Source of the DNA: Thiohalocapsa sp.
Lineage (GTDB): Bacteria > Pseudomonadota > Gammaproteobacteria > Chromatiales > Chromatiaceae
Assembly (NCBI GenBank): GCA_021736785.1
Contig: JAIPFF010000010.1
Span: 48,775-112,774, forward strand
Direction: 5' to 3'
DNA length: 64,000 nucleotides
The position numbers were made by a program, and so were the translations under genes. Positions 55,196 to 64,000 of the stretch are shown here, piece by piece; the stretch's first letter is position 1; every line of letters begins with the position of its first letter. A model generated the notes under the pieces. That model was not told where the DNA came from. It searched no databases and worked only from the letters and a program-made list of their open reading frames with translations.

Positions 55196-57007
55196 ATGGA
55201 ACCGCATTCCGCCCAGTTGGTTGCCGCCGCCGCGGGGTTGGGATGGGAAGGCTGGCTGACGCTGGCGCTTGTCGTCTTCAGTTTCGTGCTGTTCGTGCGC
55301 ACCCGCATCGCACCGGATATCGTCACGTCCGGCGCGCTGACGCTGTTGCTGGTGACGGGAATCCTGACACCGAGCGAGGCGCTGGCAGGCTTCTCCAATC
55401 AGGGCATGCTCACGGTAGCCGTGCTCTATGTGGTCGTCACCGGGCTGACGGAGACCGGTGCGGTGGGCTGGATCGGCCAGTCGCTGCTCGGACGCCCGCG
55501 CGGCGAGACCCACGCCCGATGGCGGTTGATGGCACCGGTCGCGGCATTGAGCGCCTTCCTCAACAACACGCCGGTGGTGGCGATCTTCATTCCGGCGGTG
55601 CTCGACTGGGCCAAACGCTATCGGTTATCCCTCTCCCGGCTGCTGATCCCGCTGAGCTACGCCAGTATCGCCGGCGGCACCTGCACGCTGATCGGCACCA
55701 GTACCAACCTGGTGGTCGACGGCCTCTATAGCGCCCGTACCGGCGAGGCCGGCTTCGCGCTTTTCGACCTCGCTTGGATCGGCGTGCCCATCGTTGCCGC
55801 CGTGATCGGCTTCATGCTGCTGTTCGGCCACCGGTTGCTGCCGGACCGCACCCCCCCCGGGGGCGTCTTCGAGGACGTACGCCGCTACACCAGCGAGATG
55901 GTCGTCGCGGAGAACAGCCCGCTTGCCGGCAAGAGCATCGAGGCCGCCGGCCTGCGTCAATTGCCGGGGCTGTACCTGGTGGAAATCGAGCGCCGAGGCC
56001 AAATCATGCCGGCGGTCTCGCCCCAGGAGATTCTGCAGGAGCATGACCGGCTGGTGTTCGCCGGCATCATCGACTCGGTCATGGATCTGCAGCAGATGCG
56101 CGGACTGCTGCCGGCAACGAACCAGGTATTCAAGCTCGGCGGCCCGCGCCAGGACCGCTGCTTCGTCGAGGCCGTGTTGTCGAACAAGTGCCCGCTGATC
56201 GGCCAAAGCGTGCGCGAGGGACGGTTCCGCTCCCGCTATAACGCCGTGATCATCGCGCTGTCGCGCAACGGCGAGCGGGTGGAGCGCAAAATCGGCGATA
56301 TCGTGCTGGCGCCCGGCGACACGCTGCTGCTCGAGACCCGCCCGGACTTCGTGCTCCAACAACGCAATGCGCGGGATTTTCTCGTCGTCAGCCAGATGGG
56401 CGACAACCATCCGCTCAATCACGAGCGCGCGCCGATGGCCATCGCCATCGTGGTGGCCATGGTCGCCAGCGTCGCCGCCGGCTTGTTCAGCATGCTGGAG
56501 GCAGCACTGCTGGCGGCGGGCGCCATGATCATGACGCGCTGCACCGTCGGGCGCGTCGCCCGCCGCGCACCCGACTGGCAGGTCCTGGCAGTCATCGCGA
56601 CGTCCTTCGGCATCGGCGCGGCGCTCGAGAAGACCGGCGCCGCGGCCCTGCTCGCGGATGCGCTGATCGGCATGGCGCAGGGTATGCCGTGGGTATCTCT
56701 GGGATTGATCTTCATCGCCACCGCGATTCTGACGGCGCTGGCGACCAACAACGTGGCCGCGGTGCTGGTATTCCCGATCGCGATGGACACGGCGAGCATC
56801 ATCGGCGCCGACCCTTTGCCCTTCGTCGTCACGGTGATGGTCGGCGCTTCGGCCAGCTTCGCGACGCCGATCGGGTATCAAACCAACTTGATGGTCTTCA
56901 GCGTCGGCGGCTACAGGTTCGGGGACTTTTTACGCATCGGCATCCCGCTCACGCTCGTGGTCGGCGCCGTCACGGTCGCGCTGGTACCGTTGATCTGGCC
57001 GTTCTGA
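55196..57007 (+). CDS. SLC13-type permease with two RCK_C (TrkA-C) domains
   Basis: This 603-aa protein of about ten or more membrane helices has the DASS/ArsB-like fold. Repeated reentrant-loop motifs are FLNNTPVVAIFIPAVLDWA plus GTCTLIGTSTNLVV in the first half and ALATNNVAAVLVFPIAMD plus TPIGYQTNLMV in the second. Two cytoplasmic TrkA-C domains (about 215-305 and 315-395; NSPLAGKSIEAAGLR, KCPLIGQSVREGRF) separate the halves. Such proteins carry di- or tricarboxylates, sulfate or other anions, usually with Na+, and the TrkA-C domains sense a ligand. The substrate is not deducible. Confidence 0.88.
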   Translation: MEPHSAQLVAAAAGLGWEGWLTLALVVFSFVLFVRTRIAPDIVTSGALTLLLVTGILTPSEALAGFSNQGMLTVAVLYVVVTGLTETGAVGWIGQSLLGRPRGETHARWRLMAPVAALSAFLNNTPVVAIFIPAVLDWAKRYRLSLSRLLIPLSYASIAGGTCTLIGTSTNLVVDGLYSARTGEAGFALFDLAWIGVPIVAAVIGFMLLFGHRLLPDRTPPGGVFEDVRRYTSEMVVAENSPLAGKSIEAAGLRQLPGLYLVEIERRGQIMPAVSPQEILQEHDRLVFAGIIDSVMDLQQMRGLLPATNQVFKLGGPRQDRCFVEAVLSNKCPLIGQSVREGRFRSRYNAVIIALSRNGERVERKIGDIVLAPGDTLLLETRPDFVLQQRNARDFLVVSQMGDNHPLNHERAPMAIAIVVAMVASVAAGLFSMLEAALLAAGAMIMTRCTVGRVARRAPDWQVLAVIATSFGIGAALEKTGAAALLADALIGMAQGMPWVSLGLIFIATAILTALATNNVAAVLVFPIAMDTASIIGADPLPFVVTVMVGASASFATPIGYQTNLMVFSVGGYRFGDFLRIGIPLTLVVGAVTVALVPLIWPF

Positions 57008-57226
57008 ATCGGGGTGATTGTCAAGTAAAGCTGACACAGGCATCGGGAATTTAGTGTCAATTGAACTACACACATCAGAAAAAAGGTTTACACTTAGCCA
57101 AGATTGTCCACTGCCGACGGTCTGGTGCGGCGCGTGCCTGCCCGGTGCGCGCCGGCGTGTATTTCCGTTCCCCGATTCCACAAGGGGCCGTCGGCGTTTC
57201 CTACAAGTCGAGTTGGAGGATTCGTC

Positions 57227-57871
57227 GTGTCCGAAGCAAAACCTGCCCCAGCAGAAGCACAGGAAAAGCCCAGCGTCCGTAAAAATTCGCTTACGCTGGC
57301 GATCCTGCCTTTACTGATTCTCTTTGCCGCCTCCGTTGTGCTGTTCTGGCTGAGCAAAGAGGGCAAGTCCTTCCCATTGCTCACTTGGGAGAACCTTGTC
57401 TACTTGGTGGCTTTCTTCTCTCTGGTCTCCGGGTTCGGCCAGGCGTTCCTGCGCGGCGAGACCTGGATGTGGTACATCATCAAGCAGGTGATCCACTGGG
57501 GCGGCCTGCTGGCGGTGCTCTACGTCATCAACACGCAAGGCTTCGCCGATTCGCTCAGCGAGACCCAATACACCGCGTTGGTATTGTATTTGCTTGCATT
57601 TACCACCTTGCTCGCCGCCATCCATATGGACTTCAAGCTGCTGTTCTTCAGCATTTTCCTGGTCTTCTGCGCGTTCCTGATCGCAGTGCCCGCCGACAAT
57701 CCGTCGCTGATCGCCATCGGCCAGACCTTCGGCGTCGCCGACCCGCAGAACAAGCCGTTCGAGATCACCCTCGGCGTTGCCGTGGCCGGGTTCATCGCGA
57801 GTCTGTTCGTGTTGTTCATGATGCGCGGCGCAGTCACCAGCAAGCGTATCGCAGCGAAGCGTAAGGGCTAG
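57227..57871 (+). CDS. Predicted inner-membrane protein, about five helices
   Basis: The 214-aa product starts at GTG 57227 with GGAGGA 6 bp upstream. A charged Ala/Pro/Glu cytosolic tail of about 20 residues precedes membrane segments at about 22-42, 52-70, 80-100, 112-150 and 185-203. No motif places it in a known transporter family. The preceding 219 bp (57008-57226) are locally AT-rich and likely contain its promoter. Confidence 0.75.
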   Translation: MSEAKPAPAEAQEKPSVRKNSLTLAILPLLILFAASVVLFWLSKEGKSFPLLTWENLVYLVAFFSLVSGFGQAFLRGETWMWYIIKQVIHWGGLLAVLYVINTQGFADSLSETQYTALVLYLLAFTTLLAAIHMDFKLLFFSIFLVFCAFLIAVPADNPSLIAIGQTFGVADPQNKPFEITLGVAVAGFIASLFVLFMMRGAVTSKRIAAKRKG

Positions 57872-58180
57872 CCGCCAGCCGGCTCGCCATAGAGCGGCCG
57901 CCCTCGAGGCGGCCGCGCCCACTTCCCCTCCTTCCACGGCCTGCCTTCGGTCTGCTGCCGCGGCCGAGTTGTCATCCGCTCGCCCGACGCCGACGCGCGT
58001 CATCCGTTTGGGCCGTGCCGGCCTTTCCGCTAGAATCCGGGGCGTAGGCGCAAGCCTCCGGCGTGAGCCGGGCATCTCCTGCCGAGGCCGTCGCGCAGCG
58101 AACGACCCGGGCAAAAACCGGATCGCGCCTACTCGGCCACAAGACAAAGTCATTGATATCGGCGCAAAGCGGAGCCATCC
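57872..58180. other. Intergenic region with strong hairpin (309 bp)
   Basis: A perfect 9-bp stem GCGGCCGCC-CTCGA-GGCGGCCGC lies at 57894-57916, about 23 bp past the membrane-protein stop. No clean U-run follows, so termination is possible but unsure. The remainder shows no gene. Confidence 0.5.
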
Positions 58181-59047
58181 ATGCACCCGTCATCGTTTCG
58201 GCGTTTCCGACCAAAGACATTTGCGGCGACCGTGATACTGAGCACGGCGCTGGCGGGCAGCGGGGCTCTGATCGCCGGCGAGACACCTTGGTCGCGCATC
58301 CAAACAGTCTCGGTCGGTGCACCGGCGGCCATCGGCGGCCCGTCCAACGGCTGCATCGTCGGCGCCGACGCGCTGCCGGCCGTGGGGCCCGGATTCGTCA
58401 GCATCCGCAGACATCGCAACCGCTTTTACGGGCATCCCCGCACCGTGGACATGGTGCGGCAACTCGGCGAGGCCATGGACCGGCGCAATGGCAAGCTGAT
58501 CATGGTCGGAGACCTTGCCCAACCCCGCGGCGGGCGGATGTCCTCGTCCCACGTGAGCCATCAGAACGGCCTGGATGTGGATATCTGGATGACGCTGGCG
58601 GACTCCGCCGCCACGGCCGTGCGCTCCACACCCGAGGAACGCGACCCGCCGAGCATGCTCGGTGCGAACAAGCTGCGCCTGAACGACCGCTGGGGACCGG
58701 ATCAGCTCTTCTTGATCAAGGCAGCCGCCGAGCACCCGGCGGTCGACCGTATTCTGGTCAACCCCGGCATCAAGCGCGCCCTCTGCCAAAGCGAGAACAA
58801 CGCGGCTTGGCTGCGCAAATTGCGGCCTTGGTGGGGACATGACGCACACATGCACGTGCGTCTGAAATGTCCGAAGGACAGCCCTTCGTGCCGGCAACAG
58901 TCGCCGGTACCGATGAGCAGCGGGTGTGGATCGGAATTGGCCTGGTGGTTCGGCCTCGAGGCCAATTCGCCGAAAAAGACCTCGGCCAAGCCGGCGCCGC
59001 GTCCCGACCCGCCGGCCGCATGCCGCAACCTGATTGCACAGTTCTGA
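58181..59047 (+). CDS. mepA: Penicillin-insensitive murein endopeptidase
   Basis: This 288-aa protein has a signal peptide (TFAATVILSTALAGSGALIAG). MepA signatures are present: GCIVGADALPAVGPGFVSIR, the Zn-site segment SSHVSHQNGLDVDIWM, LVNPGIKRALC and WWGHDAHMHVRLKCP. It cleaves D-Ala-mDAP cross-bridges in peptidoglycan, in the periplasm. A Pro-rich tail follows the catalytic core. It is monocistronic. Confidence 0.92.
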   Translation: MHPSSFRRFRPKTFAATVILSTALAGSGALIAGETPWSRIQTVSVGAPAAIGGPSNGCIVGADALPAVGPGFVSIRRHRNRFYGHPRTVDMVRQLGEAMDRRNGKLIMVGDLAQPRGGRMSSSHVSHQNGLDVDIWMTLADSAATAVRSTPEERDPPSMLGANKLRLNDRWGPDQLFLIKAAAEHPAVDRILVNPGIKRALCQSENNAAWLRKLRPWWGHDAHMHVRLKCPKDSPSCRQQSPVPMSSGCGSELAWWFGLEANSPKKTSAKPAPRPDPPAACRNLIAQF

Positions 59048-59217
59048 GCCGCTTTCGCGAGACGACCCGAATCGGCCCGCGCCGGCCGATCGGGCGCGAC
59101 CGGTAAGCGACGTATCCGGGCGCGCCGGCCGCAAACCTCAGAACGGCCCCGCGCCCCTCGTAAGGCATCCTTCGGTAAGGATCGGTTTGCCGTCGCCGAC
59201 GGCATGAGTCCGGCGGA

Positions 59218-59616
59218 TCAGCGCATCAGCGCCCGTCGCAAGGCCTCCTCCATCTGCGCCTCCTCCACCGGCAACGGCAGGCACGCGAAGATCGGGAAGC
59301 GATCGGTGAGGGCATCCAGCTTGTGCGCATACTCCGGCTGGTAGATGCAGATCACGCGCACATCGGGGTGGCGCTGCAGCCGCGCCATCAGGGTTTCCAG
59401 ATTGCTGGTGCGGTCGCGAAAATCCGACTGAAAGTTGTACTCGGCGACGATGACCTCGGGCAGGCGCTTCTTCAGCGATGCCTGCGCCTTGCGCTGGGAG
59501 CTGACCAGCTCGGCGTCGAAGCCCAGGCGGCGATACACCGGCACGAAGTTCGGATAGCCGCCGAGCTCGATGATGCCGAGCAGGCGCGGGGCGGTCTTGC
59601 TGTCGTCGGGACTCAT
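59218..59616 (-). CDS. Receiver-like hypothetical protein
   Basis: This 132-aa protein has a Rossmann/flavodoxin-like pattern: RLLGIIELGGYPNFVPVYRR, VIVAEYNFQSDF in the place of a receiver Asp strand, VRVICIYQPE and a C-terminal helix EAQMEEALRRALMR. The phospho-Asp and DD pair of true receivers are not evident, so it is probably a pseudo-receiver. It lies downstream of the 2OG oxygenase on the same strand (25-bp gap). Confidence 0.65.
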   Translation of the reverse strand: MSPDDSKTAPRLLGIIELGGYPNFVPVYRRLGFDAELVSSQRKAQASLKKRLPEVIVAEYNFQSDFRDRTSNLETLMARLQRHPDVRVICIYQPEYAHKLDALTDRFPIFACLPLPVEEAQMEEALRRALMR

Positions 59617-59641
59617 GGGCGGACTTGCCTCCGGGACCCGC

Positions 59642-60256
59642 TCAGGCGAAGACCACCCACGTCGTCGCGATATACTTCACGCCCGCATCGAGCCGCGCCG
59701 CACGGTGCTCGTGGGTCCAAAACGGCGGGAACAGCACAAGCTTGCCTCGCTCGGGCCGCACGCTGATGTCCTGGTAGAGAAACTGGGTCTCTCCGCCCGG
59801 GCCGGGCACGTCGTTCAGATACCAGATCGCCACCAGCTGGCGCTGACTGAGCTCGTGGCTCCCGCCGTCGATGTGCCAGTGGTAGAACTGCCCCGGCAGA
59901 TAGCGCTGCACCTGGTAGCCCATGTCCTTGAAGGGCCCCTTGAAATAGGGGAAGGCCTCGCGGAACTCGCGCATCGCCGCGGCCAGCGAGCGAAACAGCA
60001 TCCCGTCCACGTCCTTCCAGTTCTCTTTATTGCTGACCACCAGATCCATTGTCTGCTTGATGGACTGATCGCGCTCGCGCAACTGCCCGACCCGCCCCTC
60101 GTACTGCTGCTCCGGATGCGCCTCGAAGCGCGCAATCACCTCATCGCAGAAGCTCGGCGGCAGCGCCTGCGGGCGCTCGAAAACGAAGCTGCCGGGCTTG
60201 AGCTCTCGAATGCTTTCGAGCGGGACGGGGCGGCGCTCGGGGGGATTTGCGGACAT
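59642..60256 (-). CDS. 2OG-Fe(II) oxygenase (prolyl 4-hydroxylase-like fold)
   Basis: This 204-aa protein has the double-stranded beta-helix motif: FYHWHIDGG (His-x-Asp), VAIWYLNDV, GGETQFLYQ, LFPPFWTHEHRA (distal His) and a terminal strand YIATTWVVF, in which the 2OG-binding basic residue precedes. It differs from the PKHD protein at 53434. The substrate is unknown. It is first of a two-gene minus-strand unit with the receiver-like protein. Confidence 0.85.
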   Translation of the reverse strand: MSANPPERRPVPLESIRELKPGSFVFERPQALPPSFCDEVIARFEAHPEQQYEGRVGQLRERDQSIKQTMDLVVSNKENWKDVDGMLFRSLAAAMREFREAFPYFKGPFKDMGYQVQRYLPGQFYHWHIDGGSHELSQRQLVAIWYLNDVPGPGGETQFLYQDISVRPERGKLVLFPPFWTHEHRAARLDAGVKYIATTWVVFA

Positions 60257-60917
60257 TGGACTGAAGACTGCTGCGGCGTTTCGCCCATTGTGAGAGGGCC
60301 GGGCCGAGCGGTCAATACGCCTGGGGAGCCGGCCGCTCGATGAGCCGGGGCAAGTGCCCGGGCTCGGAAAAACCCCGAATCACCGGCATCGCCCTGCGCG
60401 CGCGCCGAGACCGATCTCCCGGGCGCGGCGGGAGCGGAGCGGCTTGTAGGACCACGATCGGCCCGTGCCCGTAACGTGTTGGGACAACCCCACCGAGCCG
60501 CGAGGATTCGCCCGATCCGCCCGCCGGGGCGGCCCCGATAGCGAATGGCCGGTCCATCTCGGATAGTGACAGTGCCGCGATGAACCGGCGCCACCGGCAT
60601 GCCGCCGGCGCCCATCGCACGCCGCGATCACGCAATGCAATCTCAAGGCAAGAACTGCCGGCTTGGAGGCTTTCCGAGGCAGCCGATATGACGCCAAAGG
60701 ACAGTCATCTCCTCCGTGCACCCTCATCGTCGCGCCCGACGCCGCATGTGCGGCACAACCGCAGGCCGGTGGACCGGTGGACCGCCCGGCAATCGGCATC
60801 GTGCACGACGCCACGGTCAGTGGCACGAGCACCCGGCGGAGACCGCAGCAACGGCCCGCGGCGCACGCAGGCCCATCGATCGATCCGTTATCCATTAGAG
60901 CCATCTGGAGAGAGCCG
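60257..60917. other. Intergenic region without recognisable gene (661 bp)
   Basis: Frames on both strands have only low-complexity, Arg/Ala-rich products. Promoters of the divergent units at 60256 and 60918 should lie here, but none is distinct. Confidence 0.5.
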
Positions 60918-61250
60918 ATGACAACAAGACGTCGATTCATCATCACCATGGCCGCCGCATCGCTCGTCCCGGCGCTGGCCGCTGCTCAGCCTCCGGCCCG
61001 GCGGCCGCCCGTGGACACGCCGGCGGATGATCCGGAGCGCAACCGCAGGCGCTCCGAGCGTTACCGGTGGCAGCAACGGAACCTGAAGGCCGAAGACGAT
61101 GCGTACAGCAAACAGGCGCTCAGACTATCACGGCAATACCGCAAAGCAGCCCGCACGGCAGCCAATGCCGGCCGTGCCCAAGAGGCCGCGGAGCTGCGCA
61201 AGGTCGCCCGATACTACTTGCAGGAATCAGGGCTCTATAGCCCGCGCTGA
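60918..61250 (+). CDS. Small exported protein with Tat-like signal
   Basis: The 110-aa product begins MTTRRRFIITMAAASLVPAL, an RRRF twin-arginine-type n-region followed by a hydrophobic core and a cleavage-like ALAAAQ. The mature part is Arg/Gln/Ala-rich helix (KQALRLSRQYRKAARTAANA). No family is recognised. GGAGAGAGC precedes the ATG. It lies 149 bp upstream of the deacetylase-like gene on the same strand. Confidence 0.65.
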   Translation: MTTRRRFIITMAAASLVPALAAAQPPARRPPVDTPADDPERNRRRSERYRWQQRNLKAEDDAYSKQALRLSRQYRKAARTAANAGRAQEAAELRKVARYYLQESGLYSPR

Positions 61251-61399
61251 CCTGTTCGGTCCGGCCACGGCGGCACCGGCAACGACAGCGCCGGCAACAA
61301 CAGAACCGGGTCGGCCCGCGGAATAAACCGCGGACCGCCTCTCGGGCGGCGCCGCGCCGACATGCCCTCGACGCAAGCCATTTTCGGAGTTTGGAATCC

Positions 61400-63589
61400 A
61401 TGACTATTAGACCTATCGAGCGGATTCGCACGGCAGCCGCAACAGGCGCCCTCGCCCTCGCCCTCGGCGGCATTCCCTGGGGCACGGCCGCCGGAGCGAT
61501 ACTGGACTTACGCCTACTCGTGGTCTCGACCGGCAACGCCGACGAGGATCTCGCGCTCGACTACATCGACGACTATTTGGACCAAATGGGCGTCCCCTAC
61601 GACCTGCTGGATGCGAGCCGCGAGACATTGACGTTCGACACGCTCGAGCGCGCCGCCGGCGAAGGAAAGTACAACGGCATCATCATCACCGTCAGCGATC
61701 TGCTCGGTGAATTCACGCCGGACGAATGGACAATCCTGCACGACTACGAAACGCGCTACGGCGTGCGCGAATCCGTGCTCAGCGGATGGCCGGCGCGTGC
61801 ATGGGACAACAGCGCCCCCTGGGGGATCTATCTGGACTACGGAATCACGAATACCGGTAGCGGCACATTCGAAAACGACAACTCCCCGGTCTGGGCGTGC
61901 TACGGCGAAGGCAATCCGTCGCCTGTTGCATGCACGTCCGCCGGCGGCACACAGACCTGGGCCGGCTCCATCGGCGGCGACGCGGTGTTCGAATACATCA
62001 ACCTCGAAACGGCCATCCCGATCACCGACTGGGCCTTTGCCGGCATTCCGCGCGTGGACGACGGCTTCTACCCGCGCGACGGGACCATCCCGAGCGTCGA
62101 GCCGCTGCTGACCGTGCCGACGGCCAACGGCGAGCCCACGACCAATGCGGTACTGTCGATCGTGCGCTACTGCCCGCCGGACGACGACTGCTCCGCCAAC
62201 GGCGGGACGCCGCAGCGAGAAGTGCTCTACTCCTCGATCAGCAATGCCTGGTTCCTGCTGCATTCACAGATCCTGGCCTATGAATTCATCAATTTCGCGA
62301 CCAAGGGGGTCTTCATCGGGGGACGCCAGGTGCACTTGACGGCGCACCTGGACGATTTGTTTTTCAACAACGACCTCTGGGATCCGATCAACAACATCAC
62401 CGACCCGTCCACGACCCACCGCCTGAACAGCGCGGACATCGCCGATGCCGTCCTGACCCAAGCCGCCTTCCGCGCGAACCATCCGACAGTGGGTGCCGAC
62501 TTCAAGCTGGACTTCCCGTTCAACGGGGAAGGCGCGCAGATCGGAGAAGAGTTGACCGACGCCATCGTCGCCAACAAGGACCAGTTCCGCTACATCAACC
62601 ACACCTACAGTCACGCGGACATGGATACACCGCACCCCGAGCTCACGGTATGCGACTACGAAACCCAGACCTATTCCACCATTAGGGGCGAGATTCGGCG
62701 CAACCGGCAGGTTTGGCGGGCGCTCGGGCTGCCCGATCTCGCGCAGAACAACCGCGTGCTGGTCAGCGGCAACCATTCGGGTCTGAAGGATCGTAACTGC
62801 ACCGATATGGGTCCGGATCCCCAGGTAGACGACATCGACTACCCGCAAGGCGCCAACCCTGCCTTCCTGCAGGCGGCACAGGATACTCGGATCAAGTATC
62901 TGGCCTCCGACTCCTCCCAGGTCGGGCAAGACGTGGAACAGTACATCTCATCCAACGGCGTCGACTACAGCCTGCTGATGCTGCCGCGCTACCCGACCAA
63001 CATCTTCTTCAATACGGTGACGCCGGAGGCCTTGACCGACGAGTACAACTACGTGTTCCGCGAGCGCTATCTGGAAATGGGTCAAGATCCGTGCACCATA
63101 CCGGGTGCGGTCTGCGAGGCGCGAGACTATCGCCAGATCCTGGAGGCAGAAGCCGACTTGGGCCTGCGCCACATGCTGAGCTATCGGAATTGGGCGCACT
63201 ATTTCCACCAGTCCAATCTAGGCGTCTACGACGGGCAGACCTTTGCAACACGCACCGAAGGAACCGGTACGCTCATGTTCGACTGGCTGGAAGCAGTCGT
63301 CGGCGAGTACGAGAGCTATTTCACGCTGCCGATCCTGAATCTGCCCTATTACGCACTCGGAGATGAAACACGCGATCGTCTCGCGGCGCGGGAAGCGAAC
63401 ATTCAGGGCACATGGAATACCGACACCGACGAGGTCACGCTGGTCTCGGACCGAACCCTGTACCGGGTCGTGATTACCGGTCTCGATGCCGCCGCCAGCT
63501 TCGACTACGGCGGCCAAGTGATCGGTAAGTTCAACCTGACGGCCAATACGCCCAAGGTCGTCCCAATCGATCGCGCCCTCGACCGCTGA
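61400..63589 (+). CDS. Exported Agd3-like polysaccharide deacetylase
   Basis: This 729-aa protein starts at MTIRPIERIR (ATG 61400, GGAG 10 bp upstream; a TTG at 61391 is an alternative) and has an Ala-rich signal peptide. An N-terminal domain of about 40-330 (RLLVVSTGNADEDLALDYIDD) looks like the CBM87-type part. The catalytic-like region of about 330-560 has QVHLTAHLDDLFFNND (metal-binding Asp/His), INHTYSHADMD (H-T-x-x-H) and DYSLLMLPRYPTN. This order matches Agd3-type carbohydrate esterases (CE18), which deacetylate amino-sugar polymers, and distantly PelA. A beta-type C-terminus follows. It probably acts outside the inner membrane on a surface polysaccharide. The family call is from motif recognition only. 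Confidence 0.65.
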   Translation: MTIRPIERIRTAAATGALALALGGIPWGTAAGAILDLRLLVVSTGNADEDLALDYIDDYLDQMGVPYDLLDASRETLTFDTLERAAGEGKYNGIIITVSDLLGEFTPDEWTILHDYETRYGVRESVLSGWPARAWDNSAPWGIYLDYGITNTGSGTFENDNSPVWACYGEGNPSPVACTSAGGTQTWAGSIGGDAVFEYINLETAIPITDWAFAGIPRVDDGFYPRDGTIPSVEPLLTVPTANGEPTTNAVLSIVRYCPPDDDCSANGGTPQREVLYSSISNAWFLLHSQILAYEFINFATKGVFIGGRQVHLTAHLDDLFFNNDLWDPINNITDPSTTHRLNSADIADAVLTQAAFRANHPTVGADFKLDFPFNGEGAQIGEELTDAIVANKDQFRYINHTYSHADMDTPHPELTVCDYETQTYSTIRGEIRRNRQVWRALGLPDLAQNNRVLVSGNHSGLKDRNCTDMGPDPQVDDIDYPQGANPAFLQAAQDTRIKYLASDSSQVGQDVEQYISSNGVDYSLLMLPRYPTNIFFNTVTPEALTDEYNYVFRERYLEMGQDPCTIPGAVCEARDYRQILEAEADLGLRHMLSYRNWAHYFHQSNLGVYDGQTFATRTEGTGTLMFDWLEAVVGEYESYFTLPILNLPYYALGDETRDRLAAREANIQGTWNTDTDEVTLVSDRTLYRVVITGLDAAASFDYGGQVIGKFNLTANTPKVVPIDRALDR

Positions 63590-63836
63590 GACAGCAACTG
63601 CCGGCGCTGCCCGCAACGGCAGCGCCGGCGCCCGCGCACGGATCGCGGGCGCACCCGCGAGCCCCGCGAGCCCCGCGAAGACAGGTTTACGATCCCCGCC
63701 CCCCCGCCAGCCTGGTCCGGCCCCGTCTTACCAGGCCCCGCCCACTTCATCGGCCGGAAGATGACTTTCCGCGGCCCGCTCCCCGGCAACCTGGCGGCGC
63801 CGGGTAGCGCTGACCCATATCGCACGCGCCTGGTTG

Positions 63837-64000
63837 CTAGTCGGGACTCGTCTCACCCATAGCCTCGGCATTCCAGCCGGAGCGCTTTGTCCACGCCGCG
63901 CCGTCGTAGACCCAGAAGCCCCTGGCGTCGTAGTCGGCGGCCAGCTTGTCGCCGAAACCGCTCATGCCACCGCTACCCGGGTTCCAGTTGCTCAGCTTGC
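63837..64000 (-). CDS. C-terminus of a repeat-type, probably exported protein (5' partial)
   Basis: The frame runs in from the right edge and stops at 63837. The visible 53 residues contain the sequence types LSNWNPGSGGM, FGDKLAADY and GFWVYDGAAWTKRSGWNAE. These resemble the W-x-Y-D-G-x-x-W-T repeat units of propeller-like extracellular proteins. Too little is visible for a function. Confidence 0.6.
   Translation of the reverse strand, partial: KLSNWNPGSGGMSGFGDKLAADYDARGFWVYDGAAWTKRSGWNAEAMGETSPD

Overview
The window is high-GC proteobacterial DNA, most likely from a gammaproteobacterium, perhaps a purple sulfur bacterium or relative (Chromatiales). This placing is an inference. It rests on the tRNA-Cys/tRNA-Leu(TAA) pair, arranged as in enterobacterial glyW-cysT-leuZ, on the polyhydroxyalkanoate-type metabolism, and on the many PAS/CheR/histidine kinase proteins. 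No rRNA, insertion sequence, transposase, integrase or CRISPR array was recognised.

Layout. (A) 1-6501 is the right end of a defence-type locus: a large DUF1156/COG1743 DNA adenine methylase entering from the left, a HipA-like kinase, a HIRAN-domain protein, and a PLD/SNF2 helicase gene broken by a nonsense codon, two frameshifts and a 3' truncation. (B) 6515-7612 (minus) holds a membrane protein and a small protein. (C) 8341-13811 is a damaged secondary-metabolite locus. A PCP-C-A-PCP-TE peptide synthetase is cut just after the thioesterase nucleophile motif and joined out of frame to a NodU/CmcH carbamoyltransferase that lacks its N-terminus. (D) 14068-15052 holds three small unknown genes, two of them coupled through ATGA. 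(E) 25109 down to 15301 (minus) is a probable seven-gene run for acyl-CoA and storage-polymer metabolism: MaoC-phosphotransacetylase fusion, acetate kinase, DUF3141 PHA-synthase-like protein, esterase, FabI-type reductase, 3-hydroxybutyrate dehydrogenase and CoA transferase. (F) 25606-28995 holds a small acidic protein, MgtE, a DksA/TraR zinc-finger protein and an exported alpha/beta hydrolase. (G) 29104-30984 is a miniature island. A 57-bp copy of the 3' part of tRNA-Leu and the intact tRNA-Leu bracket a PIN toxin/HTH antitoxin pair; tRNA-Cys lies just upstream. (H) 31686-37897 holds a sensor kinase with a mutated HPt domain, a Lon-N-domain protein, an IscA/SufA-SufE pair and a large exported DUF4874/DUF4832 protein. 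(I) 38219-53262 is a signalling block: a PAS hybrid kinase, a CheR-PAS kinase, a LuxR-type regulator, a STAS protein, a PAS-diguanylate cyclase, a helical unknown and a CheB-CheR-PAS kinase. (J) 53434-64000 holds two Fe(II) dioxygenases, several conserved unknowns, an SLC13-type permease, MepA endopeptidase, an exported Agd3-like polysaccharide deacetylase and the C-terminus of a repeat-type protein.

Region E plausibly connects acetyl-phosphate, acetate, acetyl-CoA and 3-hydroxybutyrate pools. Region I reads as a multi-input phosphorelay and c-di-GMP module. In it the receptor-modification domains look partly catalytically dead and may serve as scaffolds or sensors. Regions A, C and G all show decay or recombination scars, so this stretch of chromosome has taken up and lost accessory DNA repeatedly. 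Short GC-rich tandem repeats (7-10 bp units) recur in the intergenic DNA from 30.4 to 53.4 kb.
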